DNA of 64,000 bases, from NCBI GenBank assembly GCA_022447605.1, contig JAKVBG010000009.1, positions 27,844 to 91,843 of the forward strand, in the 5' to 3' direction. Both the position numbers and the translations under genes were made by a program. Source of the stretch: Mariniblastus sp. (GTDB taxonomy: Bacteria; Planctomycetota; Planctomycetia; Pirellulales; Pirellulaceae). Below the pieces are notes generated by a model. It did no database searches. It was not told where the DNA came from and was given only the letters and a program-made list of their open reading frames with translations. Numbering within the stretch: the stretch's first letter is position 1; each line of letters begins with the position of its first letter. Of the stretch, positions 55,556 through 64,000 are shown in pieces.

Positions 55556-56938
55556 GTGCTCATGTCAGAAGCGGTTACCGGTAACAGTGTCTCTTGGTTG
55601 AACCTGATCAGCCTGTTTGGCCTATTGTCGATGCTGGGCCTGGCCTGGCTGATGAGCTCGTACAAGACGAGGGTCAACTGGAAACTGGTGGGGATGGGCT
55701 TGGGCCTGCAACTCCTCTTGGCCGCGCTGCTGTTTCAATCGCAGAACTGGACCTTCGGTGGCCAATTCCCGGACGGGATCCTGTTCGCCGGCGTCGAGTT
55801 CTTTTTCCGGGAGATCACCCTCTACGTGGAAACGGGGGCCGGTTTCGTTTTTCGGGCCAACGGGATTGTGGAGGGAAACCCGACTGACCCGATGACACTG
55901 GTCAAGACCTTCGCTTTCGGTGTGCTACCGACCGTGATCTTTTTCGCAGCACTGATGTCGATCCTCTATCACATTGGCATCATGACGCCCATCATCCGCT
56001 TCATGGCCTGGGTCATGCAGAAGACGTTGGGTACCAGCGGCGCCGAGAGCCTGGCAGCGGCGGCCAACGTAATGGTGGGACATACCGAGGCGCCCCTGGT
56101 CGTTCGACCGTACATCGCGAAGATGACCCGGTCCGAACTGAATGCCTTGATGGTCGGTGGGTTCGCCACGATCACGGGCAGCTTGATGGCCGTTTTTGTA
56201 GCGCAGGGCATCAGCGCAGGGCATATCCTGACGGCCTGCATCATTTCGGCCCCCGCGGCGCTGGTCGTCGCCAAGATACTGCAACCTGAGGTGGACCAAC
56301 CGGAGACCTTGGGGCATGTCCAAGCCGCGACGGAAAAGACAGCGACCAACGTCATTGAAGCGGCGGCGATCGGGGCGAGCGACGGGGTCAAGCTGGCCCT
56401 TAACATTGCCGGTATGCTGATCGCATTTTTGGCCTTGATCGCGCTGGCCGATGCCCTACTGATTGGCCTGGGCAACCTGGTCGAACTGGCGATCAATCCG
56501 TGGCTGGCCGCGGATGCCAAAATCGATCTCTACTGGAGCCTGAATAACCTGTTTGCCCTCGCCTTTTACCCCCTGGCGATGGTCATGGGGATCGAAACCG
56601 GTGATTGTACCGTGGCGGGCCAGTTGCTCGGCAAGAAGATGGTGGTCAACGAATTCGTGGCCTACCTGGACCTCGGTGCGATCGTCAACGAGATGGCGGC
56701 CGAGGGCGCCGCCGCGCCGCAGAAGATCAGCCACCGGACCGAGATCATCCTGACCTATGCCCTGGCCGGCTTCTCCAACTTTGGCGCCATCGGCATCCAG
56801 CTGGGTGGGATTGGCCCGCTGGCTCCCAATCGCCGCAGTGACCTGGCCCAGTTAGGCTTCCGCGCCATGTTGGGCGGCATGTTGGCCTGCTGCATGACGG
56901 CCTGTATCGCCGGCATGTTGTACGGCCTGCTGGGATAG
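55556..56938 (+). CDS. Concentrative nucleoside transporter (CNT/NupC family)
   Basis: This 460-residue membrane protein has about ten hydrophobic segments. The CNT family pattern is visible: GFVFRANG near 99, LPTVIFFAALMSILYHIGIM, GHTEAPLVVRPYIAKMTRSELNALMVGGFATI, and LMVMG-like helices with GQLLGKKMVVNEFVAYLDL. It imports nucleosides with a proton or sodium gradient. It faces the cytidine deaminase and pyrimidine phosphorylase genes across a 43-base gap, forming a salvage group, though on the opposite strand. It may begin at the second Met. Confidence 0.9.
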   Translation: MLMSEAVTGNSVSWLNLISLFGLLSMLGLAWLMSSYKTRVNWKLVGMGLGLQLLLAALLFQSQNWTFGGQFPDGILFAGVEFFFREITLYVETGAGFVFRANGIVEGNPTDPMTLVKTFAFGVLPTVIFFAALMSILYHIGIMTPIIRFMAWVMQKTLGTSGAESLAAAANVMVGHTEAPLVVRPYIAKMTRSELNALMVGGFATITGSLMAVFVAQGISAGHILTACIISAPAALVVAKILQPEVDQPETLGHVQAATEKTATNVIEAAAIGASDGVKLALNIAGMLIAFLALIALADALLIGLGNLVELAINPWLAADAKIDLYWSLNNLFALAFYPLAMVMGIETGDCTVAGQLLGKKMVVNEFVAYLDLGAIVNEMAAEGAAAPQKISHRTEIILTYALAGFSNFGAIGIQLGGIGPLAPNRRSDLAQLGFRAMLGGMLACCMTACIAGMLYGLLG

Positions 56939-56981
56939 GACAGTCGGCCGGTTTCGTCGCTTCACCATTTTGGCGCTTGGC

Positions 56982-57395
56982 TCATTGCCCGGATCGCGGC
57001 AGGCTGGCACGGTCGAAGGAATCGGGCAACAGTTCGGCTATCTGCCAGCTCTGAACGCGGCTCAGATCATTGGCATCGGCACAGAGTACCCTGATCTCCT
57101 GGCCAAACTCAATGATGAACTCCCGGCAGGCACCACAGGGGGTGGCCAACGGGTGGGCCACCACGGCGATCGTGTCGAATTCAGTGTAGCCCATCGCCAC
57201 GGCGCGAACGATGGCCGTTCGCTCGGCACAGATCGACAGCCCATACGATCCATTCTCGACATTACAGCCGGTGATGATCGTTCCGTCGCGCGTCCGCAGC
57301 GCCGCCCCGACTTGGAAATGGGAATAAACAGCATAGGCGTTTTCCCGGGCTGCGCGGGCCGCTTCCAACAGCGCTTGATCATTGGGAGTCATCAT
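56982..57395 (-). CDS. cdd: Cytidine deaminase
   Basis: Cdd converts cytidine and deoxycytidine to uridine and deoxyuridine. The 137-residue homotetramer-type protein has NVENGSYGLSICAERTA with zinc ligand Cys56 and catalytic Glu58, and PCGACRE with zinc ligands Cys87 and Cys90, the three-cysteine pattern of the B. subtilis-type enzyme. It begins 3 nt after the deoA stop and is surely co-transcribed with deoA. The product feeds the phosphorylase upstream. Confidence 0.95.
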   Translation of the reverse strand: MMTPNDQALLEAARAARENAYAVYSHFQVGAALRTRDGTIITGCNVENGSYGLSICAERTAIVRAVAMGYTEFDTIAVVAHPLATPCGACREFIIEFGQEIRVLCADANDLSRVQSWQIAELLPDSFDRASLPRSGQ

Positions 57396-57398
57396 GAA

Positions 57399-58679
57399 TT
57401 ACTCGAATCGTTCAATCACCAGGGGATGGGTTTCGGGCGGTGACGGCGAGGTCACCAGTGCGTCACCTACCAGGCTGACCGCATGCGCGGCGCTGTTCTC
57501 CTGGCAGTATACTTCAGCGATCGGCTCTCCCCGACTGACCCGGTCACCGATTTTGACCCGGAATTGAATACCGACGGTGTGATCGATCTGGTCACCCATA
57601 TGTTTCCGGCCACCTCCCATTTCGATAATCGCCAGTCCGAGTCGATCCGTTTCGACCTGGCTGACAAACCCGTCCTGGTCCGAAACGACCGTGTGAGCCG
57701 CTGCTCGCCCGCGCGGGTTATCGAGGTCGCCACCCTGACTGTGCACCATCTGCTGCAGCTTTTCCAGGGCTGCGCCCGTCTCGACGCTCTGTTGCAAGGC
57801 TTGCCGCGCGGCGACCTCGTCCGCTTGGACGTTCGCCTCCACCAGGATCCGGCTGCCGAGCGTCAGGACCAGTTCCTGCAGGTCCGCCGGGCCAGCCCCG
57901 CGCAGCAGGTCGACCGCTTCATCGACTTCGACCCCGTTGCCAATCATCTGTCCCAGGGGCTGGTTCATGTCGGTGACCAGTGCCTCGGTTCGCACTCCCA
58001 ACCGTTTTCCCACATCGACCATGCGGCGGGCCAACTCCGACGCCTGTTCGGCCGTTTTCATGAAGGCTCCCGAACCACACTTGACATCCAGGACCAGCGT
58101 ATCGAGTCCTTCCGCAATTTTTTTGGACAGGATGCTGGCCGTGATCAGGGGGAGCGAGGGAACGGTGCCCGTAACATCCCGCAGGGCGTACAGTTTCTTG
58201 TCGGCCGGGGCCAGCTCGGCGGTCGCCCCGACCACCGCGCAGCCATGCTGGTAGACCACCGCTTGGAACTCCTCGATCGACAACTTGCAGCGATAGCCGA
58301 CAATCGACTCCAGCTTGTCGAGTGTTCCGCCGGTCGCTCCCAGGCCGTGCCCGGAAACCCGGGGTACGTCGACGCCACAACAGGCCAACATCGGGGTCAG
58401 GGCCAGCGAGGTCTTGTCACCGATCCCGCCGGTCGAATGCTTATCGACTTTCGGCCGACCCGGTTGCCAGCGGAGCGTCTCGCCCGATGCGACGAAACTG
58501 CGGGTCAGGGCGACGGTCTCATCCAAAGTCATCCCCTGGAAATAGACCGCCATGGCAAAGGCCGAGAGCTGGTAATCGGGGATTTGGCCCGCCGTGTAGC
58601 CGTCGATCAGGGCTTCGATTTCACGGTCTTCCAGTTCCTGGCCGTCCCGCTTCTTCCGGATTACCTGCGTTACATTCAT
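57399..58679 (-). CDS. deoA: Pyrimidine-nucleoside / thymidine phosphorylase
   Basis: This enzyme splits thymidine, deoxyuridine or uridine with phosphate into base and sugar-1-phosphate. The 426-residue protein has DGYTAGQIPDYQLSAFAMAVYFQGM, the phosphate-binding KHSTGGIGDKTSL, SGHGLGATGGTLDKLESI, and the signature region KCGSGAFMK. Sequence alone does not separate DeoA (thymidine) from Pdp (any pyrimidine). It is first in the deoA-cdd operon and faces the CNT transporter gene. Confidence 0.92.
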   Translation of the reverse strand: MNVTQVIRKKRDGQELEDREIEALIDGYTAGQIPDYQLSAFAMAVYFQGMTLDETVALTRSFVASGETLRWQPGRPKVDKHSTGGIGDKTSLALTPMLACCGVDVPRVSGHGLGATGGTLDKLESIVGYRCKLSIEEFQAVVYQHGCAVVGATAELAPADKKLYALRDVTGTVPSLPLITASILSKKIAEGLDTLVLDVKCGSGAFMKTAEQASELARRMVDVGKRLGVRTEALVTDMNQPLGQMIGNGVEVDEAVDLLRGAGPADLQELVLTLGSRILVEANVQADEVAARQALQQSVETGAALEKLQQMVHSQGGDLDNPRGRAAAHTVVSDQDGFVSQVETDRLGLAIIEMGGGRKHMGDQIDHTVGIQFRVKIGDRVSRGEPIAEVYCQENSAAHAVSLVGDALVTSPSPPETHPLVIERFE

Positions 58680-58753
58680 GACTTCACCCTGAGTGAAGGG
58701 AAACGGGAATGGTTCCGCCGGTCTTCGAACCGACTAGCCCCTGCATGTTCCCG

Positions 58754-60019
58754 TTACTTGATCCCTTTCAGGTCGACCTGGTGACCCATTTCCGCCAACA
58801 TCTCCTGGAGAGCCGCATTCAAATCGTCCCCCAGAATATCCTTGTGGCGGATCACGCCGTCGGGACCGATCAGGTAAACGGTGGGCCAGGCGGCAATGTT
58901 CCACTGTTTGGCAATCGGACCACTGGTTCCCCCCGGCCCGATCCAGAAATTCCGCCAGGAGAGATTTTCATCGTTGATCGCCCCGATCGCTGTTTCGATA
59001 TCCCGGTCCGAGTTGACCCCCAGCAAGGCGAACGGTGCGCTTCCCAGTTTTTCCACCAGTTGCTGTTCGTGGCCGTACATGGCGCGGCAGGGAGGGCACC
59101 AGTGGCCCCAGAAATCGAGCATCACGATCTTGCCGCGGTAGTCACTCAGGCAGAACTCCGTCCCATCCATGTCCTGGCCGGCCAGTTCCGGAACGACATC
59201 TCCCACGCTCAGGTTCTGCAGTTCATACAGTTCGGCGGTGGCCACTTCTCCATATGTCTTTCGCCCGCGGTACACCACGTCCCCGTACTGATCGATAATC
59301 TGCTGTAGAAACGTTTCGCGTTGGAGTTTCTGGGATTCCGTTCGCGGTGTGTTGATATATTCCATCTGCGCTTCCGGCAACCGCGCTACAAGGTTCGGGT
59401 TGGCGGCCAGTGCCTTGCGGAAGGGAAAAATCTGGTCGACGTAATTCGAATACCCCAGCAACAGGTGCGCCTTGGTCTCCGGTGTCGGGGCCTGGTCGAT
59501 CATCTTCAACAGGTATGACTCGGTTTCCGGGCTGGGGATCTCCTGGAGGAACTGGTCGGCCATCTTCTTCAGCTGCAGCCGGTCGGCGAAGTGATCGAGC
59601 AGGTGATTCATGGCGGTCACTTTCGATTGGCCGCTGCTGCGGGCTACGGCCGCCAACATGGCGTCGACGGCGACCTGGTCCTGGGGGAACTGTTGGGAAA
59701 GCTCGATCATATCGGCCACGAATTGAGGCTTTAGGTTCGCTTCCTGCAACAGGCGGACCTGTTGTTCGTACGTCGGAGCCTCGGCCACACGCTGTTTGAG
59801 CGCGTCGATCTCCCGGTCGAGCTGGGCCACGCGCTGTTCCAGCTGGTCCCGCGCGGCGGCTGGGTCCGTGATCGTCGGTGAGGCCGGTTCCGTGACGGTG
59901 TTCGCTTCGGCCGTGACGGCCGTTTCCGGACCGGATTCCGAGACCTGTGGTGGGGAGTTCTGCGTGTCGCAGGCCAGCATGAGTGGCAGGAGGCAAAGCA
60001 GGGCAAAAAAGGTTCGCAT
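58754..60019 (-). CDS. TlpA-type thioredoxin-like lipoprotein
   Basis: The start ATG 60019 is chosen because it leaves a lipoprotein signal (FFALLCLLPLMLAC, lipid-Cys17). Residues about 55-90 form an acidic coiled coil with heptads (ARDQLEQRVAQLDREIDALK). A helical region follows, then a thioredoxin domain from about 290 with FWGHWCPPCRAMY, the WCxxC redox site, and a cis-Pro in AAWPTVYLIGPDG. It is probably a periplasmic thiol-disulfide reductant, anchored to a membrane. Length 421 residues. It stands alone, 75 nt after deoA. Confidence 0.88.
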   Translation of the reverse strand: MRTFFALLCLLPLMLACDTQNSPPQVSESGPETAVTAEANTVTEPASPTITDPAAARDQLEQRVAQLDREIDALKQRVAEAPTYEQQVRLLQEANLKPQFVADMIELSQQFPQDQVAVDAMLAAVARSSGQSKVTAMNHLLDHFADRLQLKKMADQFLQEIPSPETESYLLKMIDQAPTPETKAHLLLGYSNYVDQIFPFRKALAANPNLVARLPEAQMEYINTPRTESQKLQRETFLQQIIDQYGDVVYRGRKTYGEVATAELYELQNLSVGDVVPELAGQDMDGTEFCLSDYRGKIVMLDFWGHWCPPCRAMYGHEQQLVEKLGSAPFALLGVNSDRDIETAIGAINDENLSWRNFWIGPGGTSGPIAKQWNIAAWPTVYLIGPDGVIRHKDILGDDLNAALQEMLAEMGHQVDLKGIK

Positions 60020-60260
60020 GATCGTTCTCGCCAAAAAGGTTTGGTTCCGATTGTAACTGGAAACGTCCGATCCGCCTGCCTCGAGGGGAGATCGAGGGGA
60101 CATTTTCAGTTTAAAAGTTGTTGACGTCCCAGTCGATAGGGAGATAATGGTCGCTCTCACATGGGATCCACCGATCGTTCCCTCTCAGGTTTCCGGCAGC
60201 AGGGCCTGGCCCGTGGCCGATGCGAACTTGGGGGTTTTGGTCCCTTCCCCATGGAGTTCT

Positions 60261-60334
60261 CGGGGTGTGGCTCAGCCTGGTAGAGCGTTGCGTTCGGGAC
60301 GCAAAGGTCGCTGGTTCAAATCCAGTCACCCCGA
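60261..60334 (+). tRNA. tRNA-Pro (anticodon CGG)
   Basis: A complete cloverleaf fits: the acceptor stem CGGGGTG pairs with CACCCCG, the D-stem is GCTC/GAGC with GCCTGGTA in the loop, and the anticodon stem TTGCG/CGCAA closes the loop TTCGGGA with anticodon CGG at its centre. The T-arm is GCTGG/CCAGT with TTCAAAT. The discriminator is A60334 and CCA is not encoded. It reads Pro codon CCG. Confidence 0.96.
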
Positions 60335-60420
60335 CTTGCCGATTGGCTGCAAACCGGCGCCAGCGGTTCGTTCATTTCGCCGCTGCGGCCAGGCAAATTG
60401 GATTTCTTCCGGTCGCCGAA

Positions 60421-61836
60421 CTAGTGGCCTTTTGGTGGTGCAACTTCCCCTGCGGGGCGGGCATCGAGTCGCATCTCTTCCTGGAACAGGACCGCCATGC
60501 CCCGCAACTTGCGGGTGATCTCCTGGTGACGGACCCTTTGGGATTCAGTGGGGTCGGTGGAGAGATCGTACAACTGGAGACTCGGGTTGAGCATCAGTTT
60601 CCAGTTCTGCCAGCGGACCGCCGCCAAGGCCCCCTGGCTGCCGTGGTAGAAGAACGCTTCGTCGTATTCATCCCGGGCGATCAGGGGCGCCCATTCGGCC
60701 GGTGGATCCCAGCGCCGCCGCAGCGGGACCGCTCCGTTGAGCGCCTGGTTCCTGTCCGCCGCGGGAACTTGGTTCGTTTCTCCCCGCAGCAACGGGCTGA
60801 TATCGCGTCCATCGATCACCCGCTCGGGCGGTACTTGGATCCCGGCCAGCGTGGCCAGGGTCGGGTACCAGTCCATCGCGCGGACGACGGCCGACGATTC
60901 CGCACCCGCCTGTACTCCCAACCCGGGACCCCAGGCGATGGCCGGCACGCGCAGGCCACCTTCGTAGGTCGACAGTTTGCGGCCACGCAGCGGTTGATCT
61001 GGTGTGCGGCCCGGACCGCGTCCATTGTCCGACGTGTAGAGGACGATCGTGTGGTCATCGATGCCCAACTGTGTAAGGGTGTCAAAAATTCGGCCGACGT
61101 GGTGGTCGAGTTCCTGGATCGCATCACCGTATTCACCCCAGTTGGAGCTGCCCTGGAACGCTTCACTCACGCCGAGTGGATGGTGCAACATCGTGTGCGG
61201 CAGGTAGAGAAAGAAAGGGCTGTCCCGGTTCTGTTCGATAAAACGAATCGCTTCGTCGGTGTAGAGCCGGGTCAGTTCGGCCGGGTCGGCCGGTCGCTTG
61301 ACGACCTGGCCGTTTCGCAGCAAGGGCACGCCTCCCTGATCCTCCAAAGGGGAAACCTCGACTGGGTCGAGGTTGTGCAGCAAACCGAAATAGTGATCAA
61401 ACCCCTGCTGGCGCGGCAGGAACGGTTCGTGAAACCCGAGGTGCCATTTGCCGATGCAGGCGGTCGCGTAGCCGTGACTTTGGAACAGCTCGGCCAAGGT
61501 CCATTCGTCGGGGTGCAGGCCGTGCCGCGAATCGGGCCGCTGGACCCAGATCTCCATCCCCACGCGGCGGGGATAACATCCGGTCAACAGGCCCGCCCGG
61601 GACGGGCTGCAGATCGGTGCGGCGGCGTAATAGTCCGTCAAGCGGATGCCACGGCGGGCCATCGCGTCGAGATGGGGTGTCTTGACCTCGGTCGCCCCGT
61701 AACAGCCGAGGTCGTAGTAACCCTGGTCGTCTACCAGGATCAGGATGATGTTCGCCGGTTTTTCCTGGTACGACCAAGTCAGACTTGGCGCTGTCAGTAG
61801 CAGCAGCCAGGGTGCGATGCAGCGCGCCAGGTGCAT
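60421..61836 (-). CDS. Secreted sulfatase
   Basis: A signal peptide (about 1-22) precedes a sulfatase domain. LILVDDQGYYDLGCYG holds the metal-binding Asp pair (about 36-37). Cys76 in CSPSRAGLLTG is the formylglycine precursor, and YTSDNGRGPG supplies the late metal ligands. The 471-residue length is normal. It lies 50 bases after a second sulfatase gene on the same strand, so the two may be co-transcribed and act on the same polysaccharide. The substrate is unknown. Confidence 0.93.
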   Translation of the reverse strand: MHLARCIAPWLLLLTAPSLTWSYQEKPANIILILVDDQGYYDLGCYGATEVKTPHLDAMARRGIRLTDYYAAAPICSPSRAGLLTGCYPRRVGMEIWVQRPDSRHGLHPDEWTLAELFQSHGYATACIGKWHLGFHEPFLPRQQGFDHYFGLLHNLDPVEVSPLEDQGGVPLLRNGQVVKRPADPAELTRLYTDEAIRFIEQNRDSPFFLYLPHTMLHHPLGVSEAFQGSSNWGEYGDAIQELDHHVGRIFDTLTQLGIDDHTIVLYTSDNGRGPGRTPDQPLRGRKLSTYEGGLRVPAIAWGPGLGVQAGAESSAVVRAMDWYPTLATLAGIQVPPERVIDGRDISPLLRGETNQVPAADRNQALNGAVPLRRRWDPPAEWAPLIARDEYDEAFFYHGSQGALAAVRWQNWKLMLNPSLQLYDLSTDPTESQRVRHQEITRKLRGMAVLFQEEMRLDARPAGEVAPPKGH

Positions 61837-61886
61837 GTTTACTTCCTCTCCAGGGGGCGGGACGACAGGTGACGCATCGGCATCGT

Positions 61887-63371
61887 TCAGCCTCCCTTTT
61901 CCGTCGCGGGGAATCGTTTGCGGGCATCACTGTCGATCGGTCGACCGTCCCGCATCCTCCACCACTGGTCGGCCCGATCCGGGTCGTAGTTCGGGTTGGT
62001 GTACGGCATGCGGGCCAGCACCTGCTGTCGCCACTGGTTGAGTTTCTTTTTCAGATCCGCCGTGCGACCTGGCTTGGTGGATGCCAAGTTATCCGTTTCG
62101 CCAATGTCCTGCGCCAGGTGGTAGAGTTCGACGTCACCGGTTCCGTCCAGGTACTCGATCAATTTCCAGTCCCGCTCCCGGATGCTGCTGGCCGGGCGAT
62201 CGTGGTGGTAGTGGGGGTAGTGCCAGTGCAGGGCCTCTCGCGCCAGGCGGGTATTCTCGCCAGTCAGCAATGGTTTCAGGCTTTTCCCGTCGATCGTCTG
62301 GGTGGCTGGCAGCGAACCGTCAGCCAGGTCCACAAAGGTCGGAAAAAAATCGTAACTGATCGTCGGTTCGGAGCAGACGGTTCCCGGTTTCACCCGGGCG
62401 GGATATTTGACGATCAATGGGACACGCACGCCCCCTTCGTGCAATGATCCTTTTTCCCCTTTGAGGGGGGCCTGGCTGGAGACGGTATCGTCGGCCGCCT
62501 CACGGTAATCGTATCGTCGGTACAGGCCACCATTGTCCGAGGTAAAGAGGATCATCGTGTTGTCGGTCAGGCCAGCCTCGTCCACGGCGGTGACGATGCG
62601 TCCGACCATCTCGTCGCAGTGCTCGACCATGGCCGCGTAGACCGGGTGGGGTAATTCGCGGCCGGTCGCTTCCGCCTTGCGTCGATACTTTTCGACCTTG
62701 GCCGAGAGGGCGGCCAGCGGGATATGAACCGCATAAGGCGAGAGCATCAGGAAGAACGGTCGCTGGCGGTTCTGCTGGATGAAATCGATGCAGAGATCCG
62801 CTTCGTAGTCGGTCCGGTATTGGTCCGGTTTCGGCTTGGTGATGTCCTGACCCTGGGGCCGAAACTTGCCTGGCAGGTGGGGGCCGTTGATGACGGCGGA
62901 AAAATCGTAGCCTTGGCGATCCGGTTGAAATTGGCGCCCCGTGCCGAGATGCCATTTCCCGACATAACCGGTCTGGTAGCCGGAGCCCTTCAACGCTTCG
63001 GCCACCGTGACCGTGTCGTGGGGCAGCGCCATAGTCGGGCGGGGAGTGATGACCCGTTCAAAGGGGCGCCAGTGACCAGGGATATGGGCTGTGATCCCGA
63101 TGCGGGCCTGGTTCTGACCTGACTGCACGGCGCAGCGGGTGGGTGAACAGACAGCCCCGGCCGCGTAGAAATCAGTGAACCGCATACCATCGGTGGCCAG
63201 TTGGTCGATATGGGGTGTCTCGATGAAATCATTGCCGTAGCAACCGACATCCTTCCAGCCCAGGTCGTCGATGAAGATCAGGATGATATTGGGTGGGTCG
63301 GCAGCGCAAGTGGTGGGCCCGTTCAGCGAGAAAATCAACAGGGCCGAAAAGAGCAGGGAGACAATTTTCAC
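61887..63371 (-). CDS. Secreted sulfatase
   Basis: The signal peptide ends near residue 23 (LNGPTTCAA). Metal-binding Asp residues are in IFIDDLGWKDVGCYG (about 35-36). Cys75 in CSPTRCAVQSG is converted to formylglycine; the Thr in place of Ser in CxPTR is an accepted variant. FTSDNGGLYRRYD provides the late metal site. The 494-residue protein is the upstream member of the sulfatase pair. Sequences of the two differ clearly, so they are not a recent duplication. Confidence 0.93.
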   Translation of the reverse strand: MKIVSLLFSALLIFSLNGPTTCAADPPNIILIFIDDLGWKDVGCYGNDFIETPHIDQLATDGMRFTDFYAAGAVCSPTRCAVQSGQNQARIGITAHIPGHWRPFERVITPRPTMALPHDTVTVAEALKGSGYQTGYVGKWHLGTGRQFQPDRQGYDFSAVINGPHLPGKFRPQGQDITKPKPDQYRTDYEADLCIDFIQQNRQRPFFLMLSPYAVHIPLAALSAKVEKYRRKAEATGRELPHPVYAAMVEHCDEMVGRIVTAVDEAGLTDNTMILFTSDNGGLYRRYDYREAADDTVSSQAPLKGEKGSLHEGGVRVPLIVKYPARVKPGTVCSEPTISYDFFPTFVDLADGSLPATQTIDGKSLKPLLTGENTRLAREALHWHYPHYHHDRPASSIRERDWKLIEYLDGTGDVELYHLAQDIGETDNLASTKPGRTADLKKKLNQWRQQVLARMPYTNPNYDPDRADQWWRMRDGRPIDSDARKRFPATEKGG

Positions 63372-63678
63372 GGCGATCTTTCACAGCAGGGGATCGGGCT
63401 TCATACAACATGGGCAGTTTGCCTGTCTCATTTTCGTTTTCCCTACCTGGCTGGCAAGTCCCTGAAAATTTTCTGCGGGGAAGTTCACCAGCGGACTGAG
63501 CGGTGGAAGCTCCCCTGGAGGTCGTTGGGAGGAGGCCTGGCGGTTCGCTTTTTCGTGGGACCGTGGTACAACTGCGGGAGCGGGGTGATCGGAAACGGAC
63601 CGTTTTTAGCCGTTTCCCGGTAGTGTCCGGTTTCCCGAAAAGTTTTGAATATCTAGACCTGAACGGGCGGAGAGAGCG
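63372..63678. other. Divergent intergenic region (sulfatase / DUF4404)
   Basis: This 307-base gap holds no ORF I trust and no clear RNA structure. GGAGAG at 63669-63674 is the ribosome-binding site of the next gene. Confidence 0.5.
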
Positions 63679-63975
63679 ATGCCAAATGCGGAAATCCTGA
63701 AACGGTTTGAGGGCCTGCACGACGACTTGTCGAATATCAACGCCCCGGCAGGTGACGGGGCAGCGGTCGACCCAAAGACGGCCGAAGCACTGGGGCAATT
63801 GGTGACGCGGGCCCATCGCTTGGCCCAACAGAAAAGCGACGAAGCGGCAGCCGGTATTTCCCCCGCTGAGCATCACGAATTTCTTGAACAGATTCAGCAG
63901 TTCGATGCCGAACACCCAACCATCGGGCGAATTCTTTCCCAGCTCACCGATCTTCTGGGGATGATGGGCATCTAG
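63679..63975 (+). CDS. DUF4404-like small protein
   Basis: This 98-residue soluble, acidic and mostly helical protein has GGAGAG 4 nt before its ATG. The pattern LHDDLSNI near the N-terminus and FDAEHPTIGRILSQLTDLLGMMGI at the C-terminus fits DUF4404 as I recall it. No function is known to me for this family. It is the last gene in the window, running right, with its stop complete at 63975. Confidence 0.75.
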   Translation: MPNAEILKRFEGLHDDLSNINAPAGDGAAVDPKTAEALGQLVTRAHRLAQQKSDEAAAGISPAEHHEFLEQIQQFDAEHPTIGRILSQLTDLLGMMGI

Positions 63976-64000
63976 AGGGACACTTGATTCGGTGCGCCCT

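Noticed and set aside
57483..58784. 433-codon ORF opposite deoA
   Set aside because: The sense strand encodes a clear pyrimidine phosphorylase; the antisense product has no recognisable motif.
60220..61800. 526-codon ORF opposite the sulfatase and running through the tRNA
   Set aside because: It crosses the tRNA-Pro gene and mirrors the sulfatase; its composition is that of a shadow frame.

Overview
This 64 kb window looks like ordinary chromosome from a planctomycete, probably near the Pirellulaceae (inference). The signs are three secreted sulfatases with formylglycine motifs, an SHD1/HEAT-like secreted protein, DUF1598, DUF3179 and DUF4404 proteins, a Ser/Thr kinase fold with a membrane anchor, a cysteine-free S4, and moderately GC-rich coding DNA with many weak or absent Shine-Dalgarno sites. 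I see no insertion sequence, prophage, CRISPR array, rRNA or integron. The only RNA gene I can support is a tRNA-Pro(CGG) at 60261-60334.

Layout. 1-5.4 kb: a condensation-fold acyltransferase cut by the left edge, then a leftward run purE-mtnA-DUF3179-secreted SHD1/HEAT protein. 5.7-19.3 kb: aminotransferase, der, family 4 uracil-DNA glycosylase, DUF1598, App1-type phosphatase, rpsD, lpdA, map, TPR protein, fumC, pdxH. 19.4-28.4 kb: ArnT-like glycosyltransferase, an SDR / enoyl-CoA hydratase / AtuA-like acyl-CoA group, and the leftward run pabA-moeA-lnt. 28.5-35.8 kb: DegT aminotransferase, sulfatase, metallo-hydrolase with hemW, a degenerate kinase and a SpoU methylase. 35.9-43.8 kb: dxr-rseP, ftsH, a sugar isomerase-like TIM barrel and lysA. 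44-52.6 kb: the envelope and RNA set phoH-pgpH-ybeY-corC, then uppS-cdsA and purA. 52.9-64 kb: a cysteine-less thioredoxin-fold protein, an orphan membrane protein, a nucleoside-salvage trio (CNT transporter, cdd, deoA), a TlpA-type lipoprotein, the tRNA, two sulfatases and DUF4404.

The most notable observation is in the DUF3179 lipoprotein gene (2485-3675, minus strand). It contains one in-frame TGA at codon 123, exactly where the first cysteine of the family's CxxC motif is expected, giving U-Q-I-C. The reading frame and the family similarity continue uninterrupted on both sides. The bases after the TGA can fold into a hairpin whose distance (20 nt), stem and CGUGU apical loop fit the bacterial SECIS pattern. 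This is a candidate selenoprotein of a family I do not know to contain selenocysteine. The alternatives are a point-mutated pseudogene or a sequencing error. No selenocysteine machinery lies in this window, so the question must be settled elsewhere in the genome.

Other points for a second look are a kinase lacking its catalytic Asp, a thioredoxin fold lacking both cysteines, a YbeY with an altered metal ligand, and a hairpin-T-tract terminator facing against the glycosylase gene. Start sites were re-chosen for several genes (purE, lnt, rseP, lysA, purA, pdxH, rpsD, ftsH and the TlpA-like gene) from ribosome-binding sites, signal peptides or family starts. Functions are inferred from motifs read by eye; no database search was run.
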